Part shown: piece after piece, positions 1-10,400 of the stretch
Layout: every line of letters starts with the position of its first letter
Numbering within the stretch: position 1 is the stretch's first letter
DNA from: Cryphonectria parasitica EP155
Taxonomy: Eukaryota > Ascomycota > Sordariomycetes > Diaporthales > Cryphonectriaceae
Assembly (NCBI RefSeq): GCF_011745365.1
Contig: NW_024468912.1
Coordinates: 496,001 to 560,000, forward strand
Length of the DNA stretch: 64,000 bases
Direction of reading: 5' to 3'
The notes under the pieces: generated by a model
What the model saw: the letters and a program-made list of their open reading frames with translations, nothing else
Databases searched by the model: none
What the model was told of the DNA's origin: nothing
Position numbers and translations under genes: made by a program

Positions 1-594
1 GGCATGGACCGACTCGCCGTCGTGGCTGACACTGCCCGCCTCCCTGGCCAGACGAGCAGCCAGCTTCGGGTTCCCAGGAGCAACCATCGCCCACCCATCG
101 ATAAAGATCTGCGCCCCGATCTGCTCGGCCACCGTGCGGCCGTTGGTGGCGATGGCGCCGCTCCGGGGGCCGGGGATGCCGTTCTTCAGGTTCAGATACG
201 CTGTGTGCTCCGTCGAGACACCCTTTCCGCCCCACCAGAGGATCGTCTGTCCCTCGATGATCTGGTTGAGCCACGTCTTCCCGATCTGCTCGCTCGTGAT
301 TTCGGCGTCGAAGCCGTGTTCCTCCAGTGCGCGGACAAAGGTGAAGGTCCCTGAGACGTCGTCGTCTGTGACCACCAGCGGCAGGCCGTGGTCCCGGGCG
401 GAGCCGAGGGCCGGGTTGAAGGGGGACGCTGGCACGTTGGGGTGGTCGTGCACGTAGAAGCGGATCTCTCCAAGCGTCTCCATGATCTTTTGGTGCGTCC
501 ATCCTTCGAAGGGGCGGCCTAGATAGACGCCAATGAGTTTTCCCAGGACGCCGGCGTAGACGCGTTCGAGATAGTCATCTGGGAGTGGAGCCAT
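1..594 (-). CDS. ADP-ribosylglycohydrolase family protein, N-terminal part
   Basis: Minus-strand frame open from an ATG at 592-594 to the window edge (198 codons), so the C-terminus is missing. The product begins MAPLPDDYLERVYAGVLGKL. It shows the features of the ADP-ribosylglycohydrolase (DraG/ARH) fold: an N-terminal GxLGxLIGxxLGxPFEG-like segment (residues about 15-32), an acidic TDDDVSGT stretch near residue 78 where the family binds metal, and a SHDGE motif near residue 190 that matches a second conserved block. Family members remove ADP-ribose from proteins or related substrates using two Mg ions; the substrate here cannot be told. Base composition and codon use are normal and there are no RIP stops, so this is a live host gene. 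It lies about 0.6 kb from the A+T-rich block, with its promoter facing the transposons. Plus-strand ORFs over this interval are shadows. Confidence 0.85.
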   Translation of the reverse strand, partial: MAPLPDDYLERVYAGVLGKLIGVYLGRPFEGWTHQKIMETLGEIRFYVHDHPNVPASPFNPALGSARDHGLPLVVTDDDVSGTFTFVRALEEHGFDAEITSEQIGKTWLNQIIEGQTILWWGGKGVSTEHTAYLNLKNGIPGPRSGAIATNGRTVAEQIGAQIFIDGWAMVAPGNPKLAARLAREAGSVSHDGESVHA

Positions 595-1200
595 GGGAAC
601 ACAAGATGAGGCCTGTGGAAGCCTGGGTAGAAGAGGCAGAAGTATGTAGGCTTAGACTTTTCTAGAAGCAAGAAAAGCGTTACATGGGTTGATGGCTGTT
701 TCTTAAAGTCATCCCCGCCGCAACAGTAGCCCAAAGATGGCAAAGTTCAAGTATGCGGGGTGACGGGCTTGACGTCGGCTTTAACTACGGTTTGTAGGCC
801 GACTTGGTGAGCATTCAATCGAATGATCGCCGATTACAAGCGTTTCTACATGTCTAACGATTCACCCGCGTGTTTGTAATTAGAAATACCGTAGAGCCTC
901 CGCAAGCAAGCTTACTCCGGTTGCGGGCGCCATTTGTTACTATAATAGACTGTGGATAGCTGTATCCATTCCTGTTTTTCTTTCCTTATCTTCATACCCT
1001 CCATTTTTTCTGAAGAGGGGCCCCTACTTCGCAAGCCCCCCCTCGCTTCGCTTCGCTCAGCTCTCTCCCCAACCCATCCGCCAGGAAATAGCTGCTATCC
1101 TCAGAAACACAAAGACGCACGTGGACCACCCGGTTTGTTGGGATGCCTATGAAAAGTCGCTTCATCTCAAGTCTGCCACACTAGGCAGACGCATCCAGAC
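595..1200. other. Intergenic, 5' flank of the ADP-ribosylglycohydrolase gene
   Basis: G+C-balanced sequence between the minus-strand gene start at 594 and the A+T-rich block. It should hold the promoter of that gene. I see no convincing ORF, tRNA or repeat. A short C/T-rich tract lies near 1020-1075. Composition changes to A+T-rich between about 1160 and 1260. Confidence 0.6.
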
Positions 1201-2534
1201 TACTCAGCTCTATAGCTTCACCTGCAACAGAACTAGCATATAGCGCATTAACTGCAGCAATCCGCTCTATTCCATATATCGAATGCCTCAAAATAGAGCT
1301 CTAATAAATGGAAAATACAATTGCTATTATAGCTAATGCAAACTAATCATATATGCAAAACATTTGTGCTATTAATCAGCTACAAAATCTAATATTCTAT
1401 AGTAAAAAATACTAAGTTCTGCTAGGCATGTGTAGATTGAAAATGCATATGCATTACTGCAGATATAAAGAACAAATATATTAAAGAATAGCTTAAGGTT
1501 AGAGATATGGTCAGCGTTATGAATGAACTAGAATGCTTTGAGAAGAATTACCGGTTACTGCAACACCTCCAGCAAGAATCAGCTTCTCATTCAGCGCTGC
1601 AGGAAACTACTGCAAAGATAGTTGCAAATAATATCAACTGTATGAAAATAACTATAATGCTATTAAAAACGATTTTTGTATATATTAAGCATCAGATAGT
1701 AATAACTATGCTAACAAATCTAGCAGGAGAAAATCTTAGATTCTCTAGCAGTATACAAGAATCATCTTCCTTCTAGTCATCCGATCCTTCACAGTACAAT
1801 ACTCGAGCAAGTTGGAAGCGGATATCTAATCTTCAGAGTATAAAGAGTTTGGAAAATATCTTCATAAATATTAGTAATGAATATATAATCACTACAGAAA
1901 AGATAAATATAATACAGAGTCTACTACTAGTAAATCATCATTCAAACATCAACCCTTTCAACTAGATTATTGAATAACATATAATAGAAAAGCCTTAATA
2001 ATAGCAACATCAATTATAACTAGAAGATGGATCTCATCTAAATCATTATAGAGCCATGCACTGAAGAACTATAGAAAATTGAAAGATTGCTCTTACTGCT
2101 ATCAGATATCCGCTCCAGCTATACCTCTAGAATATAAGACATTCTCTAACTTTCTTCAAGTTTGTTTTTCCTATCTGATGTGCTACCAGGCTATCTCATA
2201 TCTCAAACAGCATCATACTCGCAGATTATTATACTGTCTCTCTCCCATATAGCTTCTCACTCTTGCAATTCCTGGATTACAGATATTGCAGAAGCTACTA
2301 AGCTCCCACCAACAGACAGCAGCACGGATAGCACATGCTTAAGTAAAGAAAAGAGCGCTTTTGCAAATTCCCAACCTTGTTGCATACAATCTTTCCGAAT
2401 CTCTATGCTTATTATTTGGCTATCATCCTCAAGACAGGGAAAGTTGTGAAAATCTTTCAAGCGTTTAGTAAGACTCATATTACTACCCGATGATATATCA
2501 TGGAAGCGAAGCCCTATCAGTATTCTTGCTACAG
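1200..2534. other. RIP-degraded sequence of unknown origin, older than element M
   Basis: A+T-rich sequence with many TAA/TAG in all frames, lying left of the M LTR and matching no other element in the window by eye. Two short open stretches stand out: 1507-1776 (+), and 2257-2534 (-) with a hydrophobic LLSVGGSLVASAIS segment. I recognise neither. It is either an older mobile element or a duplicated gene killed by RIP. It is cut at 2535 by element M, so it predates M. Confidence 0.4.
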
Positions 2535-3015
2535 TATTATAACTCATCCAATATACAGATCACGAAAACAGATTACAGGCAAACAAGAACTAGATATTAT
2601 AACTCAATATCAGATAACTCACAAGGATTATGTAACCCAGGGTTAGGATTACGGGCCAACTAATCAGGCAATAGAGCAATTACTAGTAATCACCAGCGCT
2701 CAGTAATCAGTAGTAATCCGGAATAATCAGTGGTGATCTGAAATAATCACCAGCAAGCAAGAAACTGAAGAACCAGATATATAAAGATTTACGTTTCTTA
2801 CTACCAGATAGATTTCCTTTAGATAGTTCTTCAGTTATCAATCTAAGTATCAGATTATTCTCTACTCTAATAGCTCCAAAGGCAGTGAATACTTGCATTG
2901 CTTATTGAGACTTGTATAGTTCTGTATTCAAGAATTTAATATTTTAATACTGCTCTTGTTAGCATAAACCTCTTGTATACTTAGAAATCTTCAGATTACT
3001 GCAGTACTTATTACA
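2535..3015 (+). repeat. M left (5') LTR
   Basis: 481 bp, starting TATTATAACTCATCC (RIP form of TGTTATGACTCATCC) and ending CTTATTACA. The 5' and 3' portions match the L, D and E LTRs. The U3 middle differs: it has repeated AATCAG/AATCACCAG-like units at about 2695-2755 instead of the 43-bp repeats. A TATA-like ATATATAAAG lies near 2780 and a GTTATCAATC segment near 2836. Confidence 0.85.
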
Positions 3016-3276
3016 TTTTGATAACTTTTGTTCAAGAATGGTTCAGTATTACTCCTTGAGCAATACGGAATACGATAGCTTCTCCAGGAATCCCTTCGTT
3101 CTTGCACGCCTCTACTCAGGAAGAACTGGTTAACCAGGTATACTAGCTTATTCAGCGTATTCAGGATCTGTATGAATAACAGCAGGCTCAAAGCGCTACT
3201 ATTGCTAATCAATAAGCTCAGCTAGCTTAATAAGCTCAGCAGGCGCAGTCTATCTCTGCAATCACCAGTAGCGCTG

Positions 3277-3490
3277 TGTCAGGGCTGATTGTGCTAGCAA
3301 GGCTCAGAGCCAGCTAAGCCAGCTGGATTACGGATGACTAAGCAATATGCGGCTATAAAGCAGCTTTCTAGCCACGTCAGCACTGCTGAGCAGAACTTAG
3401 CTCCTTAGGCCTCAATATTATTCTGGTTGTATACCCCTGAAAGAGAGAAAAGATCTCGCTACATTGCCTTTGCAACCTTTCCATCTGACA
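3277..3490 (+). repeat. K left LTR
   Basis: 214 bp, TGTCAGGGCTGATTG to CCATCTGACA. The ends form a short inverted repeat (TGTCAG/CTGACA). Confidence 0.9.
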
Positions 3491-3702
3491 GTTTGAAACC
3501 TAGCCCTTTTAAAGGAGGCAATCCAGCGAGGCTTTCTATCTTTTTTTTTCCCTAGGAGCAGCGCTAATACTAAGCAGGAGCAGAGCAAATAATCAGACTA
3601 CTATTCTTTTCGAACCTTTGAGCCTTTAACCTTCAAGCCTTTAATCTTCGAATCTTTAACCTTCGAGCTTTCGATTTTCGAGCTTTCAAGCCTTGAATAC
3701 AG

Positions 3703-4315
3703 CGAGCAAGCAGTGCTGAGCAAGCAGTATGCAAGCAGCATGCGAGAAGCGTTCAGAAGAGATTCAGAGCATTCGAGTTGCTAAGCTAGAGCAAATAGCG
3801 AGCAAGCAGTATGCAAGCAGCGTGCAAGAAGCATTCAGAAGAGATTCAGAGCATTCGAGTTGCTAAGCTAGAGCAAACAGCGAGCAAGCAGTATGCAAGC
3901 AGCATGCAAGAAGCGTTTAGAAGAGATTCAGAGCATTCGAGTTGCTAAGCTAGAGCATACAGCGAGCAAGCAGTATCGAGCAAGCAGTATGCAAGCAGTA
4001 TGCGAGAAGCATTCAGAAGAGATTCAGAGCATTCAAGTTGCTAAGCTAGAGTATATAGCGAGCAAGCAGTGTTGAGTAAGCAGTATGCAAGCAGCATGCA
4101 AGAAGCATTCAGAAGAGATTCAGAGCATTCGAGTTGCTAAGCTAGAGCAAACAGCAAGCAAGCAGTATGCAAGCAGCATGCAAGAAGCATTCAGAAGAGA
4201 TTCAGAGCATTCGAGTTGCTAAGCTAGAGCAAATAGCAAGCAAGCAGTATGCAAGCAGCATGCGAGAAGTGTTCAGAAGAGATTCAGAGCATTCGAGTTG
4301 CTAAGCTAGAACAAA
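3703..4315. repeat. Minisatellite 1 in K, about 82-bp unit
   Basis: About seven tandem copies of a unit containing AGCAAGCAGTATGCAAGCAG, then CATTCAGAAGAGATTCAGAG and CATTCGAGTTGCTAAGCTAG. Unit starts at 3801, 3883 and 3965 are 82 bp apart. Because 82 is not a multiple of 3, the short open frame at 3893-4075 cannot persist through the array and is not taken as a gene. Confidence 0.85.
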
Positions 4316-4700
4316 GTATGTTCTTCGCTATTCAAGCAAGAGAGCAGAGTAAGCAAGCAGTAGATCTGAGTATCTTCTATTTTCGAGAGTATGTTCTTCG
4401 TTATTCGAGTGAAAGAGCAGAGTAAGCAAGCAATAGATCTGAGTATTTTCTGTTTTCGAGAATGTATTCTTCGCTATTCGAGCAAAAGAGCAGAGTGAGC
4501 AAGCAGTAGATCTGAGTATCTTCTGTTTTCGAGAGTATATTCTTTGCTATTTGAGCGAGAGAGCAGAGTAAGTAAGCAGTAGATCTGAGTATCTTCTGTT
4601 TTCAAGAGTATATTCTTTGCTATTCGAGCGAGAGAGCAGAGTAAGTAAGTAGTAGATCTGAGTATCTTCTGTTTTCAAGAGTATGCTCTTTGCTATTTGA
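4316..4700. repeat. Minisatellite 2 in K, about 73-bp unit
   Basis: Five to six tandem copies containing GTATGTTCTTCGCTATTCGA, then AGAGCAGAGTAAGCAAGCAG and TAGATCTGAGTATCTTCTG. Unit starts fall near 4316, 4389 and 4461. It directly abuts minisatellite 1. Confidence 0.8.
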
Positions 4701-5099
4701 GTGAGAGTGCAGAGCTGAAGCGGAGTATTTGCTTAGCAACTGAAGTTGCTTGGATATTAAGTTGCAAACTAATTATTCTTCTGCGTTTAGTAGTGAAGCG
4801 AAATGTAGTAATAGCTTTAGAGTTGCTAGAGAGCAACTTTCAAGATGGAAAGCTATAATTATCTGTTATAGCTGCAGGGATGCTGTTCTGGATGCTGAGC
4901 TTCTTAGCTACAAATCAAGTTCCTGGTAGAAGGCTTGCAATCTATATCAAATAGCTTTAAGTTCTGAAGAGTGCTTGGATAAAGCGCTGAGGGAATAGCG
5001 ACTAAGCAGCGTATATAGCACGGATATTGCATTCGGAAAACTTATATCTGGAATGTGATTAAAAAGAGATTTTTTTTTTACAGGCTTTGGGGATGAAGC

Positions 5100-5610
5100 C
5101 AGAAGAGAAGGAGGGAGATGGTTGAGAAGCTTTGAGAGGCCTGAGGCACTGAGAGATCTTGAGAGACCTTGAGTGGCTTAGAAGCCTGAGGCACTGAGAG
5201 ATCTTGAGAAGCCTTGAGAAGCTTGAGGCACTGAGAGATCTTGAGAGGCCTTGAGAGGCCTGAGGCACTGAGAGACCTTGAGAGATCTTGAGAAGCCTTG
5301 AGAGGCTTGAGGCACTGAGAGATCTTGAGAGGCCTTGAGAGGCCTGAAGCACTGAGAGATCTGAGAGGCTTTGAGAAACCTAAAGCACTGAGAGATCTTG
5401 AGAAGCTTTGAGAAGCCTGAAGCACTGAGAGATCTTAAGAGCCTGAAGCATTGAGAAGGCGTAGGAGCAGCTAGGAAGCAGCGAAAGCCTGGAAGCAGCG
5501 AAAGCCTGGAAGCAACGGAAGCTTGAGAGCAACGAAAGCCTGGAAGCAACGGAAGCCTGAGAGCAACGGAAGCCTGGAAGCAACGAAAGCTTGGAAGCCT
5601 CAAAGGCCTT
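5100..5610. repeat. Minisatellite 3 in K, 36-46 bp and about 20 bp units
   Basis: Tandem units built on GCACTGAGAGATCTTGAGA and GGCCTTGAGAGGCCTGAG, grading after about 5455 into shorter AAGCCTGGAAGCAACGG units. The strand is strongly purine-rich. Minus-strand Ser/Leu-rich frames here (5059-5618) are translations of the repeat. Confidence 0.8.
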
Positions 5611-5640
5611 GAGAACAAGGCCTGATAAGGGAGGATAATC

Positions 5641-5854
5641 TGTCAGGGCCGATTATGCCAGCAAGGCTCAGAGCTAGCTAAGCTAGCTGGATTACGGATG
5701 ACTAAGCAATATGCGGCTATAAAGCGGCTTTCTAGCTACGTCAGCACTGCTGAGCAGAACTTAGCTCCTTAGGCTTCAATGTTATTCTGATTGTATACCC
5801 CTGAAAGAGAGAAAAGACCTCGCCACATTGCCTTTGCAACCTTTCCACCTGACA
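5641..5854 (+). repeat. K right LTR
   Basis: 214 bp, TGTCAGGGCCGATTATG to CCACCTGACA, followed directly by TSD CGCTG. Same length as the left copy. Confidence 0.9.
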
Positions 5855-6853
5855 CGCTGGAAAAGCATATAAGATGAATAAGCTTGCTATATATAATAGC
5901 AACCAAAAGACACTGCATGAATTCCTTACCTATTGCAGAGCATATTTCCTGTATTACAAAACTCAGTTTATTAAGAAATCTGAGAAAGTTATTCTTGCAG
6001 AAACTTATCTCAAAAAGAATGCTCTCATCTAATACAAGCCTTCTCTATGCAACTACTTAGAGCATCAGAACAATCCCAGCATACATACTCAAGATATTAA
6101 GAATATATTCGATTTCTTTAAGAGCTTTGAAAAAGCTTTCAAAGAGATCTTTAGTAATTCTAACAAAGAATGCATTACAGCTCAACAGCTTATAAATCTC
6201 AAGCAGATCAAGTTAGCTTCTGCTTATACAATTAGATTCAAGCAACTCTTAGCGCAACTCTTATAAGAAGATAAGAATCTTATAAAGTACTATTATAAGG
6301 AACTCAAGAATAATATTAAAGATGAAATCTTCAAGCAGAATTAGCTGAAGAACTTTGCAATATTCTCCAATCAAGCTATCTGCATTAATAACTATTTGTA
6401 TGAATAATGAATGAAGAAGTTTAAGAAAGAAGAAAGCTAGATTTGGAGATTTCCAGCTAATATAAGCAAGAAACTTCAAAATAAGAATAGCAATTAATAT
6501 AGCAGTATAGCTTAAAGCAGTACTATACATACTAATTCCATAGAACTCAATATAGCTAACAAATAGTATAGCAAGAGAAATAGCATTACTTGCTACAACT
6601 GCAATAAATAAGAATATATTGTATGCAATTGCTATCAACTTCGAAAGAATAAATAGCAATTAGTTCAGAAAGAATATCAGATAAATATTGCTTAATAATA
6701 AAAATCTAATTAACTGAGCAAAAATATCTCTTTAAAGCAAGTATTAAACTCTATTAATTACAGAAGTCTTAGCTGAATATTCTGCTATAATAACAACTGC
6801 TTAATATATCTCTTGAGTAAGAAAGATTCAGAATAGTTTTCTCAGAAATCTAG

Positions 6854-7349
6854 TGTTATAACCCATCCAACATGCAGGTTACGAAAACAAGTTACAAGTA
6901 ACAAGAATCAGATATCAAGAACCCAACGTTCTAACAAAGCATTGATTATATAATCCAGGATTAGGGTTGTAAAGAAGGGAGGATCGTTGAGCTCGCTAGC
7001 GATCCCAACGAGCTTCACACCTTGAATCGTTAAGCTCGCTAGCAATCCCAACAAGCTTCATACCTTGAATCGCTAAGCTCGCTAGCAATCCCAACGAGCT
7101 GTACTGAAGAGATGAATATATAAGAATACGTTCATTACCATTAGATGGATTCAATACATAGCTCTTCAGTTATCAATCTAAGTATTCAGTTTCATATATT
7201 AAGTAGCTTCAAAAGCAGTAAATACTTGCATCACTTATTAAGACTTGTATAGTTCCATATTCAAGAACTTAATACTTTGATACTGCTTTTATTAGCATAA
7301 ATCTCTTTGTATACTTAGGAATCTTCGGATTGCTATAATACTTATTACA
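6854..7349 (+). repeat. L left (5') LTR
   Basis: 496 bp, TGTTATAACCCATCC to CTTATTACA. It contains three 43-bp repeats (about 6984-7104) with a GCTCGCTAGCGATCCCAACG core. A TATATAA box lies at 7117-7123, and AGTTATCAA at 7168-7176 may be near the transcript 5' end. Confidence 0.9.
7117..7123 (+). promoter_or_regulatory. TATA box of the family B LTR
   Basis: TATATAA, 45-51 bp upstream of the conserved AGTT(G/A)TCAATC segment. The same arrangement is found in the other family B LTRs. Start site inferred only. Confidence 0.5.
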
Positions 7350-7362
7350 TTTTAATAATTCT
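7350..7362 (+). promoter_or_regulatory. Putative primer-binding site of L
   Basis: The first internal bases TTTTAATAATTCT correspond to TTTTGACAACTCT in the least mutated copy (B1, 32867-32879 on the minus strand). It does not start with TGG, as a tRNA-primed site would. It contains TTGACAACT, complementary to AGTTGTCAA inside the same family's LTR, which suggests self-priming. Confidence 0.45.
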
Positions 7363-7406
7363 TGTTCAAGAATAGTTCAGTATTATCCCCTTAAGCAATA
7401 CGGAAT

Positions 7407-10400
7407 ACAATAGCTTCTCCAGAAACCTCTTCATTCTCATGCACTTCTACTCAGGAAGAACTGATTAACCAGATATACTAGCTTATTCAGTATATCCAGA
7501 ATCTGTGCGAACAATAGCAGGCTCAGAGCGCTACCATCGCTAACTAACAGGCTTAGCTAGCTTAACAAGCTCAGCAGGCGCAGTCTATCTCTGTAATCAT
7601 CAGTAGCGCTGGAAAAGCATATAAGATGAATAAGCCTGCTATGTATAACAGCAATCAAAAGATACTATATGAATTCCTTATCCACTGCAGAGCATATTTC
7701 CTGCACTATAAAACTCAGTTTATCAAGGAATCTAAGAAAATTATTCTTACAGAAACTCATTTCGAAAAAAATACTCTTATCTAATACAAGCCTTTTCTAC
7801 GCAACTACTTGGAGCATCAGAACAATCCCAATATATATATCCAGAATACCAAGAATATATTTGATTCTTTTGAAAGCTTCGAGAAAGCTCTTAAGAAAAT
7901 CTTTAATAATTCTAATAAAGAATATATTACAGCTTAGCAGCTTATGAATCTCAAGCAGATCAAATCAGCTTCTGTTTATATAATCAGATTTAAGCAGCTT
8001 TTAGCATAATTTCTATAGAAAGATAAGAATCTTATAAAGTATTATTATAAAGAATTCAAGAATAATATTAAAAATGAAATCTTCAAGCAGAATTAGCTAG
8101 AAAACTTTGTAATATTTTCCAATCAAGCTATTTGTATCAATAATTATCTGTATAAATAATGAATAGAGAAGTTTAAGAAGGAAGAAAGCTAGATTTGAAG
8201 ATTTTCAGCTAATATAAGCAAGAAACTTCAAAATAAGAATAGCAGATAATAGAGCAGCATAGCTTAGAGCAGCACTATGCATGCTAGCTCTATAGAACTC
8301 AATACAGCTAACAAGCAGTATAGCAAGAGAAATAGCATTACTTGCTATAATTGCAACAAATAAGAATATATTGTATGCAATTGCTATCAATCCTAGAAGA
8401 ACAAATAGCAATTAGTTTAGAAAGAATACTAGATGAATATTGCTTAATAACAGAAATTCAATTAACTGAGCAAAAATACTTCCTCAGAGCAAATATCAAA
8501 CTCTGTTGATTACAGAAATCTTAGCTAAATATTCTGCTATAATAACAACTGCTTAATATATCTTTCGAGTAAGAAAGATTCAGAATGGTTTCCTTAGAAA
8601 TCTAAGCGCTGCAGACAAATAGCAACAGCAGGATAAGAGTGCATACTCAGCACTCTCACGAGTAGCAGCTCGAATTGCTCTAATATTGTGAAACAGAGCA
8701 TTTAGGCATTGGAAGAAGAGCTTAGCAACAATACCTTTCAACATTCTTCATTGCTTATACTAAGCACTATAACTAGGAACATGAATAAGGAATAATACCT
8801 TCTTAGCTACTAGTACGAATATCTAAGCAATACAGAGAATGCTTCTCAAGCAACAGAAGGATTAAATCAGAGCAGACAACCTAGCAGCCTGCAGAAGCTT
8901 CCTGCAAACAACATGCTTAACAAGCTTAAAGAAAGATTTCCCTTTAGCATTAGATAGAATAAGGAAACAACATGAGTTGAATATCTCATTTATAGGATAG
9001 AGCTAGAGGAACTCTTTACCTGCATTCCCTTGCAGAACATTGAAGTATGAGAAGATAAGAACTCTTGAATCAGCTTACTTTACAATCTATACTACGAATT
9101 AGCTTGAATCTTCTGCATCTATTATAGCTGCAGAATGCATTTCTCAGATAAGATGCAATACAAATAGTTCCCTATTAGAAAGCTAGAACAAATTCTTCAG
9201 GCTATTAAAGAATAGAAATTCTGCTTCAGAGAGATTCTTAATAAGCAATACTATAATGTATATATCGAGCTATTGGATAATTGCTCTATACAATGTATGA
9301 ATAAGAAGATAGAGTGATAATAATGCAAAATAATACTTTATATGATTTATATCAATAACAAGATTTGCAATTAGTATTAATAGAAGAAAGATTAGAAATA
9401 ATAATAATATAAGCAAAAGCAAGCTAAGAAGCTTGCTTAAGAAGCAGCAAAGCAGGCTTAGAAGAACAAATAGTTTTTAATGAATTCAAAAGAATAGAAT
9501 TGCTTATAAAGAAACTGCAGATAATTAGACTGAAACAGTTTCTATATAAAGCTTCTAAAACAGATTATGCTTATATCAAGTTCAATATATATATTCAAGA
9601 ATATAAATATAGCATATTATTAAATAGTAGCACTTAAGGAAACTTTATATTCTTATATATTGTTAATTAAGCATAATTACAATAAAGATGAAAAAGATAC
9701 TTATATACTTTCAGTACTATAAAAGAACAATCTGTTACATATAACTAAGAAGTAATCAATAAGAAAACTAATTATCTATCTGTTTTAATTCAAGAATGTA
9801 TAATCAGAGCTTCTTTTGATATTATGGATATAGTATAATATAAGCTAATTATGAAGCTTCTATAGCTTAAGAAGCATAATTCTCGAATTGATTGAACTAC
9901 TAGCTAGATCTCATAAGAATAAGCTATATCCAAAGAGATAATTACAATCAATAGCGCAGAATCGAAGCTAGTAATTGAAGAATACTCCGGAAAAGAAGCT
10001 TCATACAACTTTATACATATCTTCAAGTTAGTAAAGCTAGCAGTTCAAGGAGAAGAATCTAGTAATAAGCGAACTCAAATAGTGCTAAAGCGCTAGTAGA
10101 TTAGCAAAATAATGGAAGCGAGATTCTCAGCAAGTTAGTCTGCTTTAGAGCAACAAGGAAAAGCTTCAGAAAGTGAGTTGTGAATCTATACAGGGGAAAC
10201 CTCGAAACCAAGCTCTCAAGCGCTCAATCCAGCCCGGAGCGAACGCTTAAGGCTCTCAAAAACGCTATCAGAAAAGAAGCACGCTTAATAGTATCTACTA
10301 TTTCTTCAGATAGCAGAAACAGCACAAGGATCAGAATTAATACTCGCAAATATATTACAAGAATACTATAAGTTCAAGAAACTATTCCAGAAAGAATTGG

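Larger units (their letters stand above)
3277..5854 (+). mobile_element. K: 2.6-kb non-autonomous LTR element with minisatellite interior
   Basis: Bounded by two 214-bp direct repeats starting TGTCAGGG and ending CTGACA, flanked by a perfect 5-bp TSD CGCTG (3272-3276 and 5855-5859), and inserted in the gag of M. A purine-rich AAGGGAGGATAA tract lies just before the right LTR (5627-5638), giving plus orientation. The 2.15-kb interior has no gag or pol. It is mainly three tandem-repeat blocks plus unique spacers. It fits a large TRIM or small LARD class element that depends on another element's proteins. The two LTRs differ only by transition changes, so it was RIP-mutated after insertion. Confidence 0.85.

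Noticed and set aside
4..473. Plus- and minus-strand ORFs at the left edge
   Set aside because: Shadows of the ADP-ribosylglycohydrolase frame, which has clear family motifs.
3703..4700. Regularly spaced repeats resembling a CRISPR array
   Set aside because: Units are contiguous tandem copies without unique spacers, in a eukaryotic LTR element.
5059..5618. Overlapping minus-strand Ser/Leu-rich ORFs with repeated LKASQDLS-like units
   Set aside because: They are translations of minisatellite 3 in element K, open in more than one frame; no sign of selection for a protein.
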